This document shows positions 1 to 12,560 of a DNA stretch of 64,000 bases, in pieces (positions within the stretch are counted from its first letter, which is position 1; the number at the start of each line of letters is the position of its first letter). The stretch spans positions 2,110,501 through 2,174,500 of the forward strand of contig JAYKKI010000077.1 in the NCBI GenBank assembly GCA_039881145.1, written 5' to 3'. Origin of the DNA: Druceiella hillmani (lineage: Eukaryota; Arthropoda; Insecta; Lepidoptera; Hepialidae). The position numbers and the translations under genes are program-made. Below the pieces are notes generated by a model, which was not told the DNA's origin, did no database searches, and was given only the letters and a program-made list of their open reading frames with translations.

Positions 1-249
1 AAACCAAATTCATTTTACCTCTGACTGTTGTCCCTTAAATAAAATCAGTTTAATGCAATAAGTGCGAATTTTTTCTATGGTACCCTACAGATTTTGTAAC
101 ATAATGTATATGAATACCGCAATACTTAGAAACTATCGCATTTATCAATAAATATATATGATTATCCAAATGTGGTTGTTCTAGCGCATAATTTTTGTTA
201 GAAGTTAATATAACTTCCTCGTCTATCATCCTACTTGCATTCGAAATTG

Positions 250-1630
250 AATTTCTCACACTTTCGTACTGATTTTAGTCAAATTGAATATATGTACTTA
301 TTCTAATGGAACATAGCTGGCAGAACTACTTAATTTTTGTAACTCGGCGTGCACTGGCAACTGTTTATAGGTTACCGTAAATTGACTCGCCGCGGTGTTA
401 TTATTATACCCCTCCCCTTGATCGAATCGCACTGAAAAAGCTCCAAATGGTTTTCACTGAGTTTATTAGTGCTAAGAAATTGCAGGTTGGGAGAAAAAGT
501 AATATGTTTATTATACATATAGAGAATGGAACGACTACAAGATCTTAAACCAATAAATCCAGTTTTTCTCCGAGAATTTATTAAAAGTTGCCTGTTATCC
601 AATTTTAATTCGTTTATGTAAATTTCCATGGTCAGAAAAAGTTACTCAACCTTCTTGATTTTAATACTACACATAGGTTGTTTAAAACCTCGGGCGTATA
701 AGTTTCGACTATTAATAATATCAAATAAATCATTAAAATTTCGTATGAAAGTAGAAGTTGCCTCACTTCCTCTAAATTCTTCTAGTTATATTTTTCTCTA
801 CACAAATCGATCGTATCGGAATGGATAAACGACTGAGAGGCTAATTTAACTTTCATTATTTCTTCCTTAAAGTTAACATTCACTGACCTCAATTTATTGC
901 CTTGATGGAGCCCTTCATTATTTTAGATTTCGTGGATATATCTATACGGCGCCTCGAAATTAATTCGCCGCCACTTATAATAGTACGTTTGTTACCAAAA
1001 AAATTCCTAACTAGTTTTAAATTACGACAAGCGTCCAAAAGGATAGCTATTTCTTGACCTTTTTGAGAGAAATTAGTTTTTGGTTCAAAGTTTGTATAAG
1101 TTCCATCCTAATTCAATCGCAATTGAAACATTCGAGGCCATATTATCGAATGTCAGTGATACCACATCCGCATTAATATTTTTGAGAGCAGTGAGATAGT
1201 ATTGTACAAGTTGATATTTGCATGAGCTAGTTATTCCACTTGTGAAAAAATAGACCACTGGAATTTTCCCACAATCATTAAGACTGGTCGCCATAAATAT
1301 TAAGAAAAAATTATCACCTAAATTATTCCCAATATTAACATAACCTTGATACAATCCCATTCTAATTTTTGCCTTATGGCGATTTACGATAGACATCGTA
1401 AACGCAAAAAGCATTTTCTTTTTAGATGAATAAATACGTAATTTAATTACATCTGAAGATTCGTTAGTAAATCCTAATGAGCAATTTAATGATCGATACC
1501 AATTCAAAATTGTAACTGGATACGGAAGACGCAAGTCAACAATAAGTTTAGACATAGTTATACGCGCTTGCTGATATAAAATGTAAAGTTATAGTGAATT
1601 TTCTAAAATTGCAATTTTTATTTAAAACTA
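250..1630 (-). pseudogene. P-element-superfamily transposase relic
   Basis: Decayed DNA transposase read on the minus strand in several frames. From about 1600 to 1085 a run resembles the P-element/THAP9 transposase core: a 'LRLPYPVTILNWYRSL' segment (the usual 'LP...T...WY' box), then 'FLIFMATSLNDCGKIPVVYFF' in two halves, then 'LTFDNMASNVSIAIELG', which matches the family's conserved 'D..SN......LG' motif. Between about 830 and 640 lie 'EEFRGSEATSTFIRN' and 'FDIINSRNLYARGFKQP', close to the family blocks preceding the C-terminal domain. From 630 to 372 follow 'QLLINSRRKTGFIGL' and 'KLSENHLELFQCDSIKGRG', the degenerate form of the family's 'QDHLELFF..IR..GG' box. Frames are broken by stops and shifts, so it is not functional. 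No THAP zinc-finger N-terminus and no terminal inverted repeats were recognised. The C-terminus may extend toward position 50. Confidence 0.8.
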
Positions 1631-3540
1631 AGCCACTTGTTTAGACAACACACGTTTCAAAAAAAAATGTTTCGACGTTTTGGCAATATTATTTAGAGTG
1701 TATAAATTACCCCTTTACTTACGAGGTTATATTTCTCAACGAAACATTACGTTAGTCGTCGATTTCGTTCACGCATTTTTTCAATTTTCGCAACCGTTCT
1801 TGAGAACAACATTTTGCTTTGAGGAGTGATTTCACCAATTTCTTTTCTTAGGGATATGGACGAAGGAACAAATTAGAGTACAAATTATTGGAGTCGTGTG
1901 CTATGTTGTAAGTTGTGATGTTAACAGAGTAGTATTCTGTTGGCGCCTCGTCTCCGAATCTTGAAAAGAGAAATTTTATATTGTTAACAAAAAAGTTAAG
2001 TAAGTAGTTACGTACTCTGATTCATACAGATATAATAACATTCTTACGTTTCTAAGAGCTAATGTTATTCATTTAAATTTTGATATACTTTAATAAAAAA
2101 CATTTTTACCGTTGGTGAACTCTGATGGTATACGTCAAAAATTGTCGATGCTGCGTCTCATTTCAATATTTTAAAATTTAATTCGGATACAAAATTTGAA
2201 GTCTGAAAAGTACGGATGGTGCCCAGTTAGGGCTACTTATGGCCGCAATCTATTTCTTCCCGAGCTTTTTGGAAATTTGGAATGTAGACAGAAACGGTCG
2301 ACAATGCACGCATTCTCGTTCTGCACTATTTCTACTAATGTCATTTAATCACCTAAAGTGTGGTTTCTATAAAATACAATTTATATTATTTTCATATTTT
2401 TTTATTAATAATATTTTCCTAAATAAATGTCTTTTTCCAGGTAATATATGTACTATCTTAGGTGATTTAAAATATTGTTTATTGAAAACCAACTTGCAAA
2501 CCTGCCGAACAATGCCAAAACAAAGGTGAAAAAAAGTTGGCCTGCGGCACAAAGCGTTGTTATATCAAGTCGTTTATCGATAAAAAGTCAACAAAGGAAA
2601 TTACAAACAGTTGTCGAAAACTAACCTAAAATTACGTGTGCAATAACATAACCTAAACCAAGTATATGTGTATAACATAAAAAATATAAACTTTCTCGTT
2701 AAAATGAATAGTGTGAAAAAAAAATATAATTTCAAATTAACATTGAAGTTCACAAAACATTTGGTTGAATAAAGCTACGAGTAACAAATATGGGGATAAA
2801 CTGACACTTTGAATGAATTCATAAAATATTTTTGCATTATTAGTTACTTCAACCACTTGACTTTTACAAAACACAACTACACAAGCCATTTTAGAAATTA
2901 AAACAAAAATATTTCATTGAAAAATAACAAAAACGATAGGAAAAATTAACCCTCTCACTAAATGATAGCGGTGTATTTGACCCACTAAGTAATTCTCATG
3001 AAATATTTTGCAAATCGACGTAATAATTTTTACAGTTTACTTCTAACACACACTTAGTACGTAAAGTGCAGAGTTTTGGCGCCATTTATGGAGTTCCGTT
3101 ACCAAAAAAGAAAAATGAAACCCTCGTAAGATCAATTAAGTGTCTACCCGTAAGTTGATCACAGTCATTTTTCTTAGAAACCGGTTAACGTTAAAATTTT
3201 AAATTTGATATAGTAATAAAGTATGTTATCCTACATATGTCAAAATAGTTAAAACTCATAAACATTAATTTAAAAATTTTAGTGAGATCAAAGTATGCAC
3301 TCGATTTTTTTATCCCATTTGACAGAGCTAGTTATAAGTGAAACTCATAAACATTTTTTCATAATTTAAGGTCTCTTTTTTCATAATTGAAGGTATCTTC
3401 TGATATATGCCAAAAATATGCAAATAATCCATTCACCATTTTTTCCAAAAATACTCGACATACATTAAAAAAAAAACGCATATTTTTTCATAATTTCAAA
3501 AAAGGTTTTTTGTAAAGGTTGTAGAAAATTAAATATATAT
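1631..3540. other. AT-rich stretch, no recognised gene
   Basis: Only short open frames with no family resemblance are present. The N-terminal part of the P-like element may lie in the first few hundred bases but I cannot recognise it. Confidence 0.5.
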
Positions 3541-3595
3541 TATAAAATTATAGCGATAATTCATCACAATTACGAATTATCGTTATAATTTTATA
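3541..3595. repeat. Inverted repeat, 22-bp arms
   Basis: The arms 3541-3562 and 3574-3595 are complementary with one mismatch and are separated by 11 bases, so the DNA or an RNA copy can form a stable hairpin. No gene lies next to it. It could be a small foldback transposon relic. Confidence 0.75.
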
Positions 3596-4059
3596 GATGT
3601 CATAATTTTATATTCTTCATAGTTTTACGCTTACAAAATATATAGTAGGAAACACATTTATATTTTTTTATGTTCAGGGCCAATTTTTGCAAAAACAATA
3701 CGATGGGGAGACTTGAAAATTGGTATAGTAGTATATCTTGTTAACCCACATATATTACATATATTTTACATTACCAAGTTTTCTGAAATAATAATAATAC
3801 TATCATTTATTTGTGGATATAAAATACAATAGATAAAATAATGGGCATGGACAGAAATTTCCTTAGAGCTAATGAGAAACTAATAATTAAAAATTAGGTT
3901 ACACGCCTTAACTTTAATTTTTTTCAATATTTTATAACCACAAAATGGTAACTAGCTCGGCTTAGGCAGTTATACTGTAAGCATCATCGATGCGGTCGAT
4001 TTACAGCTAGCACCTGTTGATATACATACACACAGACGTGCATACACAAATATGTACTC

Positions 4060-4065
<6 letters not shown>
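3596..4065. other. AT-rich stretch, no recognised gene
   Basis: Nothing with coding or structural signal was seen here. Confidence 0.5.

Positions 4066-4112
<47 letters not shown>
4066..4112. repeat. (TA)n microsatellite
   Basis: Uninterrupted TA dinucleotide run flanked by CATATA variants. It produces spurious YIYIYI-type open frames. Confidence 0.95.
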
Positions 4113-4118
<6 letters not shown>

Positions 4119-4320
4119 TTCACACAATAGATATTAATATCAATAATTATTGTTAATACAGGCATTATATACAGACATATAACTACATACACGTTATTAC
4201 CTATGGAGGAGACATAGCACAAAGAAAAGAAGTAAAACCAAAATGCGAAAAGCAAAAGAAAGAAAGATACGAATAATAAATATAATTTAAATCAAACTAT
4301 TTCGAAGAGCCCATATTTTT

Positions 4321-4850
4321 CCTTTATTCCGTTTGCATTTGCTGGATCAGAAGCCACTTACGGATTGATGTTTTAAAAGTAGTCAAGGATCTAATGGACT
4401 TCAAGAGCGGAATTTTAGTTGCAGCAAATTTGAAACTACCCCGATAATCGATTGTGTAGTGTTCTGGGACTAGGAGAAGCCGGTCTTTGGCCCACGTCAC
4501 GCGGCGATGAGCACTGCCGGATCTGTTTAATATGTCGTAAAGATATTTCGGTTCCTTTGTTGTGAAAACTCTATGCAAAAGCAGAGTGTGATAACTGCGA
4601 CGATTGCCCATTTGGAGCATTCCATACTCATTTAAATAGGGTGATACATGGGATAGCCGCGGGATGCCTGCTTCAGTCTTTCTGATCTTGGTACCTGAGC
4701 CCTACTTCTCGTAATTAGAAACCATGATTTGAAAGGATTTAACAATAAGGAATGTTTACATGACCAATTCCAGATTTTTATGAGATCTTCATTAATATTT
4801 TTGCTCATTCTATGTTCATCTCCCACAGGAATGTATTTGTACAGGTAAAT
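4321..4850 (-). pseudogene. LINE reverse transcriptase C-terminal relic
   Basis: Two minus-strand frames match the part of non-LTR retrotransposon ORF2 that follows the RT catalytic box. The first (4826-4632) has 'NINEDLIKIWNWSCKHSLLL' then 'NPFKSWFLI', like the usual 'L..DL..I..W...N.L.LNP.KS'. The second (4620-4324) has 'YLYDILNRSGSAHRR' and 'SFKFAATKIPLLKSIRSL', the typical C-terminal 'SF...A...WN.LP' region, and ends near an AATAAA-like string. A frame change separates them, and no endonuclease or catalytic RT part is present, so this is a 5'-truncated dead copy. The clade (jockey, CR1 or similar) is not resolved. Confidence 0.7.
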
Positions 4851-5629
4851 AATATGTCCCTTATAGATAATTTAACTCCGACTAAAGCGCAAGAATTTCA
4901 TTCTTATTTACAAAAGCAACTATACATATTCTTCGAAAGAAATTATTTACTTAGTCCCTTTCAATATTTTAATCGCTTTATTTAATTTTTCTACCAATCT
5001 TCATATTATCTCTTTCATTAATTGAATATATCCACATTCTATCAAGTCCCGTTTCCATTTTTTATTTATATTGAATATTTCCTTCACAGCGTCTCAAATT
5101 AAACTCTTTGTAGTCTCTTATGCTATCTCAACGGTCGGTTCATTCGATCTAAAATTTAAAATTTTCCCATATCATAAGTTATAGTAAATATTTTGCATCT
5201 ATTTACAGCTAAATCAGGTAAGAACATGGTTCGAGCTCACACGAATCGAGTTCACACAACATATCATGAGTATTCCGTTACATACATATGAACATTTAAA
5301 CATAGTTTTTATATTGAACTATCCATTATTATAAAAATATATTACCCGGCAAGTTTTTTCGAAGCGTAAAAATATCGTGGCTGTGTCAAAAATACTTTTG
5401 TGATTAAATTAATCTTCACTTTGTTTTTTTTTCCTTTTTTAAAAATTTGTACTCGGTAACTTTTTTAATGATTAATATTTTGTTTCGTTTAATACTTTTT
5501 GCTAAAATACATAAAACAAAAATTGATAAAACCGAATTAGAGTCTTCTATATAACAGCACTTATAATAAACCTGAAACATATGAGTGTAAAATAGTAATT
5601 TTGATGTGAACAGTTTGTTTTGCCACTCC
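4851..5629. other. AT-rich stretch, no recognised gene
   Basis: No recognisable coding or repeat structure. Confidence 0.5.
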
Positions 5630-6320
5630 GAAGAAAGTTGCTCACAAGGTTAAAAATAATCCTAATGCTAAAAATGCACCAACATTTAGGCTGTCACAGG
5701 CAAATCTCTTCAAAAATTTCAAAGGAACGCTTTCGTTAAATTAATTACGATAATGAATGCTTGCATCGATGCACGTAAAATTACTTAAGTAATTCTGACA
5801 CCAAACCCTGAGTTAAGTAGAATCGTATCGACCAATAACACTATTGCCGATCAGGTCAAAGCTGTTGAAGAAATCGATACTCGAATACATTAAAACAATT
5901 CTAATGGATACATATTAAGTATATTCACATAAATTTGGTAAAGAAATTAAAACTAGAACATTTACCAGGGCATCGCATTACTCACGTCATTGAAAATCCT
6001 TGATATTGCATATAAAGCCTACTACATAAATTGAGACTAGTTCTCCCCTATCATTACAATCACCTCTTACAATTTGACTTGAATAATCGGCATTTTTATA
6101 TTAAATGTTAAGACTCACGTTCATGTATTGAATACATATACAGAACTGAAAATGATAAAGGCTGGTACTCCACAAACAAGTATCTTGGGACCAATTTTTT
6201 GTTCTGATTTATATGGACAAATACACTATATAGTCTCATTGGCAGACGACGAACATAAAATGAAGAATAGCGAAATCTCCATCAAATTTTATATTATTGT
6301 AAAGTAGGTGTCGAAATATA
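5630..6320 (+). pseudogene. Jockey-like LINE reverse transcriptase relic
   Basis: Plus-strand remnant of a non-LTR reverse transcriptase. The clearest part is at about 6155-6300: 'KAGTPQTSILGPIFCSDLYG' followed after a short gap by 'SLADDEHKM', matching the family's 'GVPQGS.LGP.L...Y' box and the catalytic '(F/Y)ADD' box. Upstream, 'IADQVKAVEEI' at about 5846-5880 resembles the jockey-type 'H.TVEQ..RI...I' region. Stops and frameshifts run through it. It is opposite in orientation to the relic at 4321-4850, so they are probably separate insertions. Confidence 0.6.
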
Positions 6321-9245
6321 GAAAGACTTTAGAGAAAAGTATATTTAAAGACAAAACTATGTTATATTCAATAAAGGATAAAATAAAATTTATATAATTA
6401 AAATGTGTACGAAATAAAAAAATCAATTATTTGTCTCAAATGTTATTCGGATAAAGGACTTTTCGAAACATGTGCCAAAGTTAGAATCAAATTTATCATA
6501 TTTCTATTCCTGATATCCGGCCAAAAAGCCTTATTTTCTTTCGTGGTTAACTTTTTACCAGAATAATGATTAACGTGCAGAGCGAATTAAACTACATAGC
6601 GAAACAATGAACATTTACTTGAATGTGTTAAGAAAATTACTGATGAGAAAGACATAAATTGAAATATGTAAATGTAACTTTGAAAACGAATTAGTTTAAC
6701 ATTTCCAACTTTTTAAATAATTTGGGAGATATGACGCGAATAGTTTTCTTGTACTATTTTGGGTTATTTGAAGTATATTTAGGTCGTGCATACTATAACA
6801 ATGTTTATATCTAAATGCTCAATTTCTAGTGGGGTCGATAAAGAAACACATTTTCACAAATGTATATTTTAAATTAGTTTATTGGCAAGCCAAACTGTTA
6901 TTACAATAACTACGTTGTGATTATGTGATAAGTGTGTATTCGCGTATTTTCAATAAACAATCTCACCGAACAACCGAACAATTGAAGAACTATTAAAAAA
7001 TTAAGTTTCTCTCAAAGAAGGGTTGCCAACAATATATTTTTGTGACTAACAGTGATAGAGGTAATATACAAATTTAATGTTTCATACATTAATTTGGCAA
7101 ATAATACAAAAAAGAGAAACTAAATAAAATAATACACAAAAATCCCAATTTTACCAAAACACGACGTTTTCAATCCCAATAACCTTACATAAATTGAATT
7201 GATCGAGAGCTTTGTTAATCTTTCCAGCACTATCTTTAAATATCTGTAATCCCTGTTTACAGTTTATTCCCCTTCCTTGGGGTAATTTTGTAACGTCATT
7301 GAACTCACGTTTCTTAATATAAAATTATTAATGAAAATGTTGACTATTTTTCCTAAGTCAGTAAAGCATGATAAAGGATAGGTAGCAGGAGCATTCGAGG
7401 TAAAATTTCTGAATTTTATTTTTATTTACCAGCACAACTGAATTTCGAATTAGGTTGGAATAAATTTATTAATTTTTAATAATCGTATGAATGCATAGCA
7501 GTTTCAATTAAAATTGCTATGGAGAATTATAAATACTAGCGAATCCTGTTAATAGCTGATCTACGTCTTCCTGTTGTTTTTCTACCGGTAACATATTTGA
7601 TATTTACATAGTTTCCTCATAGAAAGTTTGTCTATATAGGAGGCTCTAATGCACATATAGTATTTGTTTACATTTAATTCACCTCATGCTGCATGTTGTT
7701 TTCATTAATTATGTTGAAATTTCAAACCATAAAATAGAATGGTCGTCCAATAGATGAATAAAAGACGGTGGTTTATTGTATATTATCCATTATCTTCCAT
7801 TTTACAAAAACTGTTTTAGGTACATAATCTATGAATCTATGTAGATGATCATCCAAGTATTTTGTAAAAAATGTTAACAATAATACACAAATTCAAATTC
7901 GGGCAAACGTTTCACCATTTTTCGATAAGTTTAATGAAACATTGGCACTACTTTTATATCAATTGAAAAGATAAAGTAAATAGAATTACATTACATTAAA
8001 ATATCGATTTTTCCTTATACGAAGAAAGAGCAGTTTTATAGCAAGTTGTTAATTATTCATATTTTGAAGTGTAGGTAGGTTTAATGGCTCTGAATTCTAC
8101 TAATTTACTGGGCAGTGTTAAAAAGACATTAATTTCTTTGCTCATTTCACGTGCACAGTATATTTTAACTAAAAGAAGTAATGTGTATATATTATACAAT
8201 TATTTCTTATACCTACTTAATTAAAAATATCGATTCAATGTTACGTTAATTATAAAAAAGCTGTCGAGTAAAACTAAAAAGTCCGTTGACTATCAAATGC
8301 CCCTTCAGGTTTTATTAACCTTTGAAAGCGCTCATATGTACGTACATACATACACATAGGCTTAAATGTGATTCTTGCTCAATCATTAACTGTCCTTTAA
8401 ATAAAACAACCTTCATCCTTTATTCTTTAATCGCCTCCTGGATGTTACTGTAATTCTTTTACTAATAGATATTAGTTAAGTAAAACATGCTAATATTGTT
8501 CAGTGGAACTTGTGTAGTATAAATATGAACTAATAATAATTAGAATTAACTGAAAGGTATGAAACAAAATTATATTTGATAAAAATCTCTTATATAAAAA
8601 AGTTGTATTGCCGTATATTTGTAACGTTAAATAAACCGAGAAAACCCAGACCAATAATTTATTTATAAAGCGTACCAGTCCTTGTACTTTCCCGATATTT
8701 TGTTAGTATGTACAATACCAAAACTATATGAAAAAAAGATAATATACTGTGATAATATTATAACAGACATCTACTGAAGGAAATTAAAAGAAATTTTTAT
8801 TAAAATTCATGAAAAAAGGCGCATGAACAGCAAAGATTTCGTACTAACTAATTTTTTAATTTCGAGAGGTAGACTATGTTTTTAGCATTTTATAGAATAT
8901 TGAACGAGCCTGGTCGGGAAATGATGCAAAGTGATTTCCTTTATTTGTGCATTTTTTGATCGCGATTCCTTCATTTGGGTTCGATTAATGCCTGCAATAT
9001 TATTATAATGTTTTGTATCCCAAAATTAGTTCAATGGTTTATTTGTTACGTCTGTAACAAAATATTGTTAGAATGTTTTGAAATAACAAAGTAATATTTG
9101 CATTATTTTTTAATCTCATAAATAATATAGTACATATCCCAATAAAAGAAATATCGCACTATGATGTACCAACAGATAGAACAACGTGTGTACTAACCTC
9201 CGCCTTAAACAAATTCCAAAAGCAAGTTGCGCTATCACTTTTATT

Positions 9246-9247
<2 letters not shown>
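6321..9247. other. AT-rich stretch, no recognised gene
   Basis: Almost 3 kb with no open frame of note and no recognisable protein family on either strand. A short run of CATA tetranucleotides occurs near 8340-8357. Confidence 0.5.
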
Positions 9248-9283
<36 letters not shown>

Positions 9284-9316
9284 TATATACATACATATAT
9301 ACACATACGTATATAC

Positions 9317-9372
<56 letters not shown>
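9248..9372. repeat. Compound (TA)n microsatellite
   Basis: About 125 bases of TA dinucleotides broken by CATACATA and ACACATACGTATATACGTA segments. The long YIYIY open frames on both strands here are microsatellite artefacts. Confidence 0.95.
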
Positions 9373-9934
9373 GGATTCTATTAAAGGTAATAAAATACGA
9401 TGAAAAAGTGCACGATAGTGTACTTTGAAAACATAAATAATGAACAGCATCCAACAACGGAACTGAAGTTGATTTCAGTACAGCGTGTAACTGGTTAGCA
9501 CTTGGTGGAGCTTTTTTTTTAATTTTATTTATCACCTATGGAGAAAAAACAGATATAAGTCATAGTGAAATACAAAATTAGAGTTTTTTGACAATAAGGT
9601 TAACTTATATCCTAACATCCCCACATGAAAGTAATATTCTACATACATATATCCTCAGTCTTTTCTAGATATTTCCATGATACATTAAATATTCAGAAAT
9701 TTTATAAAATATCAAATTAAATTTTAATAAAGTAATATTGTTAACAATCAAGCAATAGCTATTGAAATTATTGAAATCAGCCTTTCATTTAAAGTTCACT
9801 GTAACAGTTATCAATAATATAATTAATAGTAATCACTATCCCACTTATAATAATATCGATTAAATAAAAAGAAAAAAAAAGAATATCAGGTCGATTTGAA
9901 TAAATTAAAATGTAGTGTCAATGCTTTCAAAGGA
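9373..9934. other. Spacer, no recognised gene
   Basis: Contains the 3' flank of the minus-strand LINE. An A-rich run at about 9868-9881 lies on the strand opposite to where a LINE poly-A tail would appear, so it is not that tail. Confidence 0.5.
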
Positions 9935-10679
9935 CTAATGGTTGTATAGTATCCGTTTAACTGACTGTTTGTATTGAAGTACTGAGCTGGCAAATATATC
10001 TAGAGAATTAAATTTTCCATCGCAATCATCACAAAGCCTGCGTAGTGTTACACGAGCACCAGCATTAGTGCGAGCGGTAGGTAGATGGAACAGTGTGATG
10101 CTACGGGTCGCTCTCCCTGGCACACGCAACTGATTCATTATATCGGCGCAATCATAACGACAATGGCAAATATCATAAAGTACAATTGCTCCGAGTTCGA
10201 TACGCCTTTCGTGGAGAGTACGGTATTTAAATGTATACAATGCATTATAATAGTCTATTTTGGGTGTATTGAAGCGATATTGCAAAGTGCGTATAAATCG
10301 TTTTTGCACTCTTTCGATCATATCAGAATATGTAAGATAGTAAGGATTCCAGACGGCAACAGCATATTCAAGTTGAGATAGCACAAGACTTGTGTAGAGG
10401 ATGCGATACGTTCTCATTTGCTTAAAGGGTTTGGTAGTTCGTAAGACAAAGCCTAGCAAAGCATAAGCTTGCGATGTGATCTGCTTTACGTGAACATCAA
10501 AATGTAGCTTTTGATCAAACATTACACCAAGATCACGTATGCAATTAACAGATTCCAAAGAATGACCACCTATGTCATAGGTATGAAAATGGATTGTCTT
10601 ATTTTTAGAAAAGGTGATCGATTTACACTTACTGTGACTTAATTGTATCTTGTTTATTCTGCAACACGCATCTAGTCTT

Positions 10680-11250
10680 TTAATCTCTTATTTTGGTGAA
10701 AATCTTTAGGTAGTCAGCATATAACAGGAACTTGCTGTGTTTAAAACAATTGCTGATGTCATTTATAAAGATGATAAACAAAAAGGGACCCAATATGGAA
10801 CCTTGAGGTACCCCTGAAGTCACGGGAACATGAGGTGATATAAAACCATTAATTTTTACTGCTTGTTGCCTGTTGCTGAGATAGGAGACGAACCAACGAA
10901 GTAAATTACCCTTTATACCGTTAAAACAGAGTTTTTTCAGCAAGATGAGATGATCAACCTTGTCGAAAGCTTTTTTAAAATTCGTGTAGATGGAATCAAC
11001 CTGTGTCCTGCAATCCATAGATTTAAAGAGATACGTTGACCAGTTCCGTACGAATCCATGCTGCTCCTCAATAATATGCCGATGCAATGTCGGATAAATC
11101 CTATTGTGAAGCACTTTTTCAAATACCTTAGACACTGCTGACAAAATGGATATAGGCCGATAATTTTCGACAGATTGTTTACTCCCAGATTTATATACTG
11201 GTATTATATGTGCATCTTTTCAGCACCCGGGAAACGTACCCTGCGCGATA
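10680..11250 (-). pseudogene. LINE reverse transcriptase domain, inactivated
   Basis: Reads 'DAHIIPVYKSGSKQSVENYR' then 'PISILSAVSKVFEKVLHNRI' (RT motifs 1 and 2), 'QHGFVRNWSTYL' (usual 'QHGFR...S'), 'FKKAFDKVDHLIL' (motif A, with the catalytic D of AFD), 'TSGVPQGSILGPFLFIIFIN' (motif B) and 'FLLYADYLKIF' (motif C, where the second D of the YADD box has become Y). RTs of this type copy the element RNA at the nicked target. Loss of the motif C aspartate by itself should abolish polymerase activity. Confidence 0.88.
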
Positions 11251-11864
11251 CACATGTTAAATATTATAGTGAGTGGAGCAGAAGCGGAGCAGAGCGTGTG
11301 TGTTTTTAAGAAAAATAGGTTCAATGTTGTCTGGATCTGCTCCCTTATTGGGATTGATTTTCTTGAGGGCATTAGTTATTTCATCTCTTTGGAAGCGGAT
11401 GGAGGTGATATTAATATCCATCTGAAGTGCTAAATTGTGATGAGGAGGTAGGTTTTGTTCGAAGGATTCACAAATATTATTTGGATCTAGAGGTGGGTTC
11501 CGTTCAAAGGTAGATTTGAAGAACTTAGAAATCATTTGGCATATCATTTGAATGTCATTCGATTCATAACCTTCGAAATTCATAGACGATGGGTATCCTT
11601 CTGACTTCTTTAGTGATGACACGTATGACCAGAAACCTTTTACGTTGTTATTAATAAGTTTCTCAGTATTGTGGACGTAGTCACGAAAACAAGACCGGGA
11701 TATTTTCTTAAATTGACTTCTTAATTTAGAGAAATTTAAGTAATCTGAGAAGTTACCGTATAATTTCCATTTTACCCAGAATTGTTCTTTACGTTTACTT
11801 ATCTGTATCAATTTAGGAGTGTACCAAGTTGGATGTTTCCTGGATTTTTGTGGTTTCTTTGTAT

Positions 11865-12560
11865 CTAATTTATTGATAATAATAATATAAAAATAATAAT
11901 ATAAAATTTATCCACAGCGCAGGTAGCTGAAAGCTGGTGGAACTCCTTTTCCCAGTTTATAGATTCTAGCGCTTTATTGATTGCAGTATAGTCGCACTTG
12001 CGGAAATTGTATTTTGAGTTGTCAGCCTTTTTCATCGCTACCTCTGGACAGCAATCAATTGTGAGGAGGAAAGTAGGATGATGGCGGTCCTCACGAAGTA
12101 ATGGTACCACTGAAGAGAGTTTACATTTACAATTACTCAGTGCGAGATCGAGAGTCCTGTTATTACAATTTTTAAGGTAATTAAGCTGTTGCAATTTCAT
12201 GAACGAGGTGACGCCAGTACCAAGGGCAACTAAGGGGTCAGAGCTGTTATTTATGATGCCATAGGGACAATTTTCTATAAACTGATAATTTAGGGTTGGA
12301 ATATTGTAATCACCAACAATTAATATGTGGTTACTTAAATTATAAGTATATAAATTTTGTAAATTGAAGAAATGTTTTTTATAGATATTTTGCCAAAATT
12401 TCGGTGGAATATAAACAGCACATAATATAAGAGAGAAATTCTTCATTCGCAAAGAAATAAATATTTTCTCCAAATCCTCGTTTTCCCATTGACGACAACG
12501 CTTTGCAATAAGTCATAACCGCAACAACAATTCCATCTCCATACGATTTAATGCTACTTT
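11865..12560 (-). pseudogene. LINE apurinic-type endonuclease domain, partial
   Basis: Minus-strand frame with 'LILCAVYIPP' and 'NHILIVGDYNIPTLNY', which correspond to the 'Y.PP' and 'GD.N' motifs of the exonuclease/endonuclease/phosphatase fold, followed by 'NNRTLDLALSN' (usual 'LDLV.S') and 'REDRHHPTFLL' (usual 'SDH.P' box, here with RHH). In an intact LINE this domain nicks the target DNA. The N-terminal quarter with the first catalytic residues is missing; a frameshifted 'DGIVVAV' near 12525 resembles the 'GGGVLIAV' strand. Confidence 0.8.

Larger units (their letters stand above)
9935..12560 (-). mobile_element. Non-LTR retrotransposon (LINE), 5'-truncated and broken
   Basis: A single minus-strand LINE ORF2 can be followed through four blocks in the right order: endonuclease (12560-11865), linker and RT N-terminus (11811-11257), RT catalytic region (11250-10680) and post-RT C-terminal region (10670-9935, e.g. 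'CIRDLGVMFDQKLHFDVHVK', the usual 'YLGV..D..L.F..H'). Joins between blocks need frame changes, and the catalytic box reads YADY rather than YADD, so the copy is dead. ORF1 and the endonuclease N-terminus are absent, as expected from incomplete reverse transcription. Its 5' break is about 600 bases from the 3' end of the minus-strand Gr gene. Confidence 0.9.

Noticed and set aside
1..249. Possible extension of the P-like transposase C-terminus
   Set aside because: The minus-strand frame 259-50 shows no residues that I can match with confidence to the family.
2230..2552. Possible THAP domain for the P-like relic
   Set aside because: A few cysteines and an FH pair occur on the minus strand, but the C2CH spacing is not met.
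8950..8975. GGTTCGATTAATGCC as a tRNA B box
   Set aside because: The rest of a tRNA (A box and acceptor stem) could not be found.
9116..9535. Long frames rich in YIYIYI on both strands
   Set aside because: Translation of TA microsatellite DNA. The same holds at 4058, 15276, 20450, 38302, 50275 and 51085.
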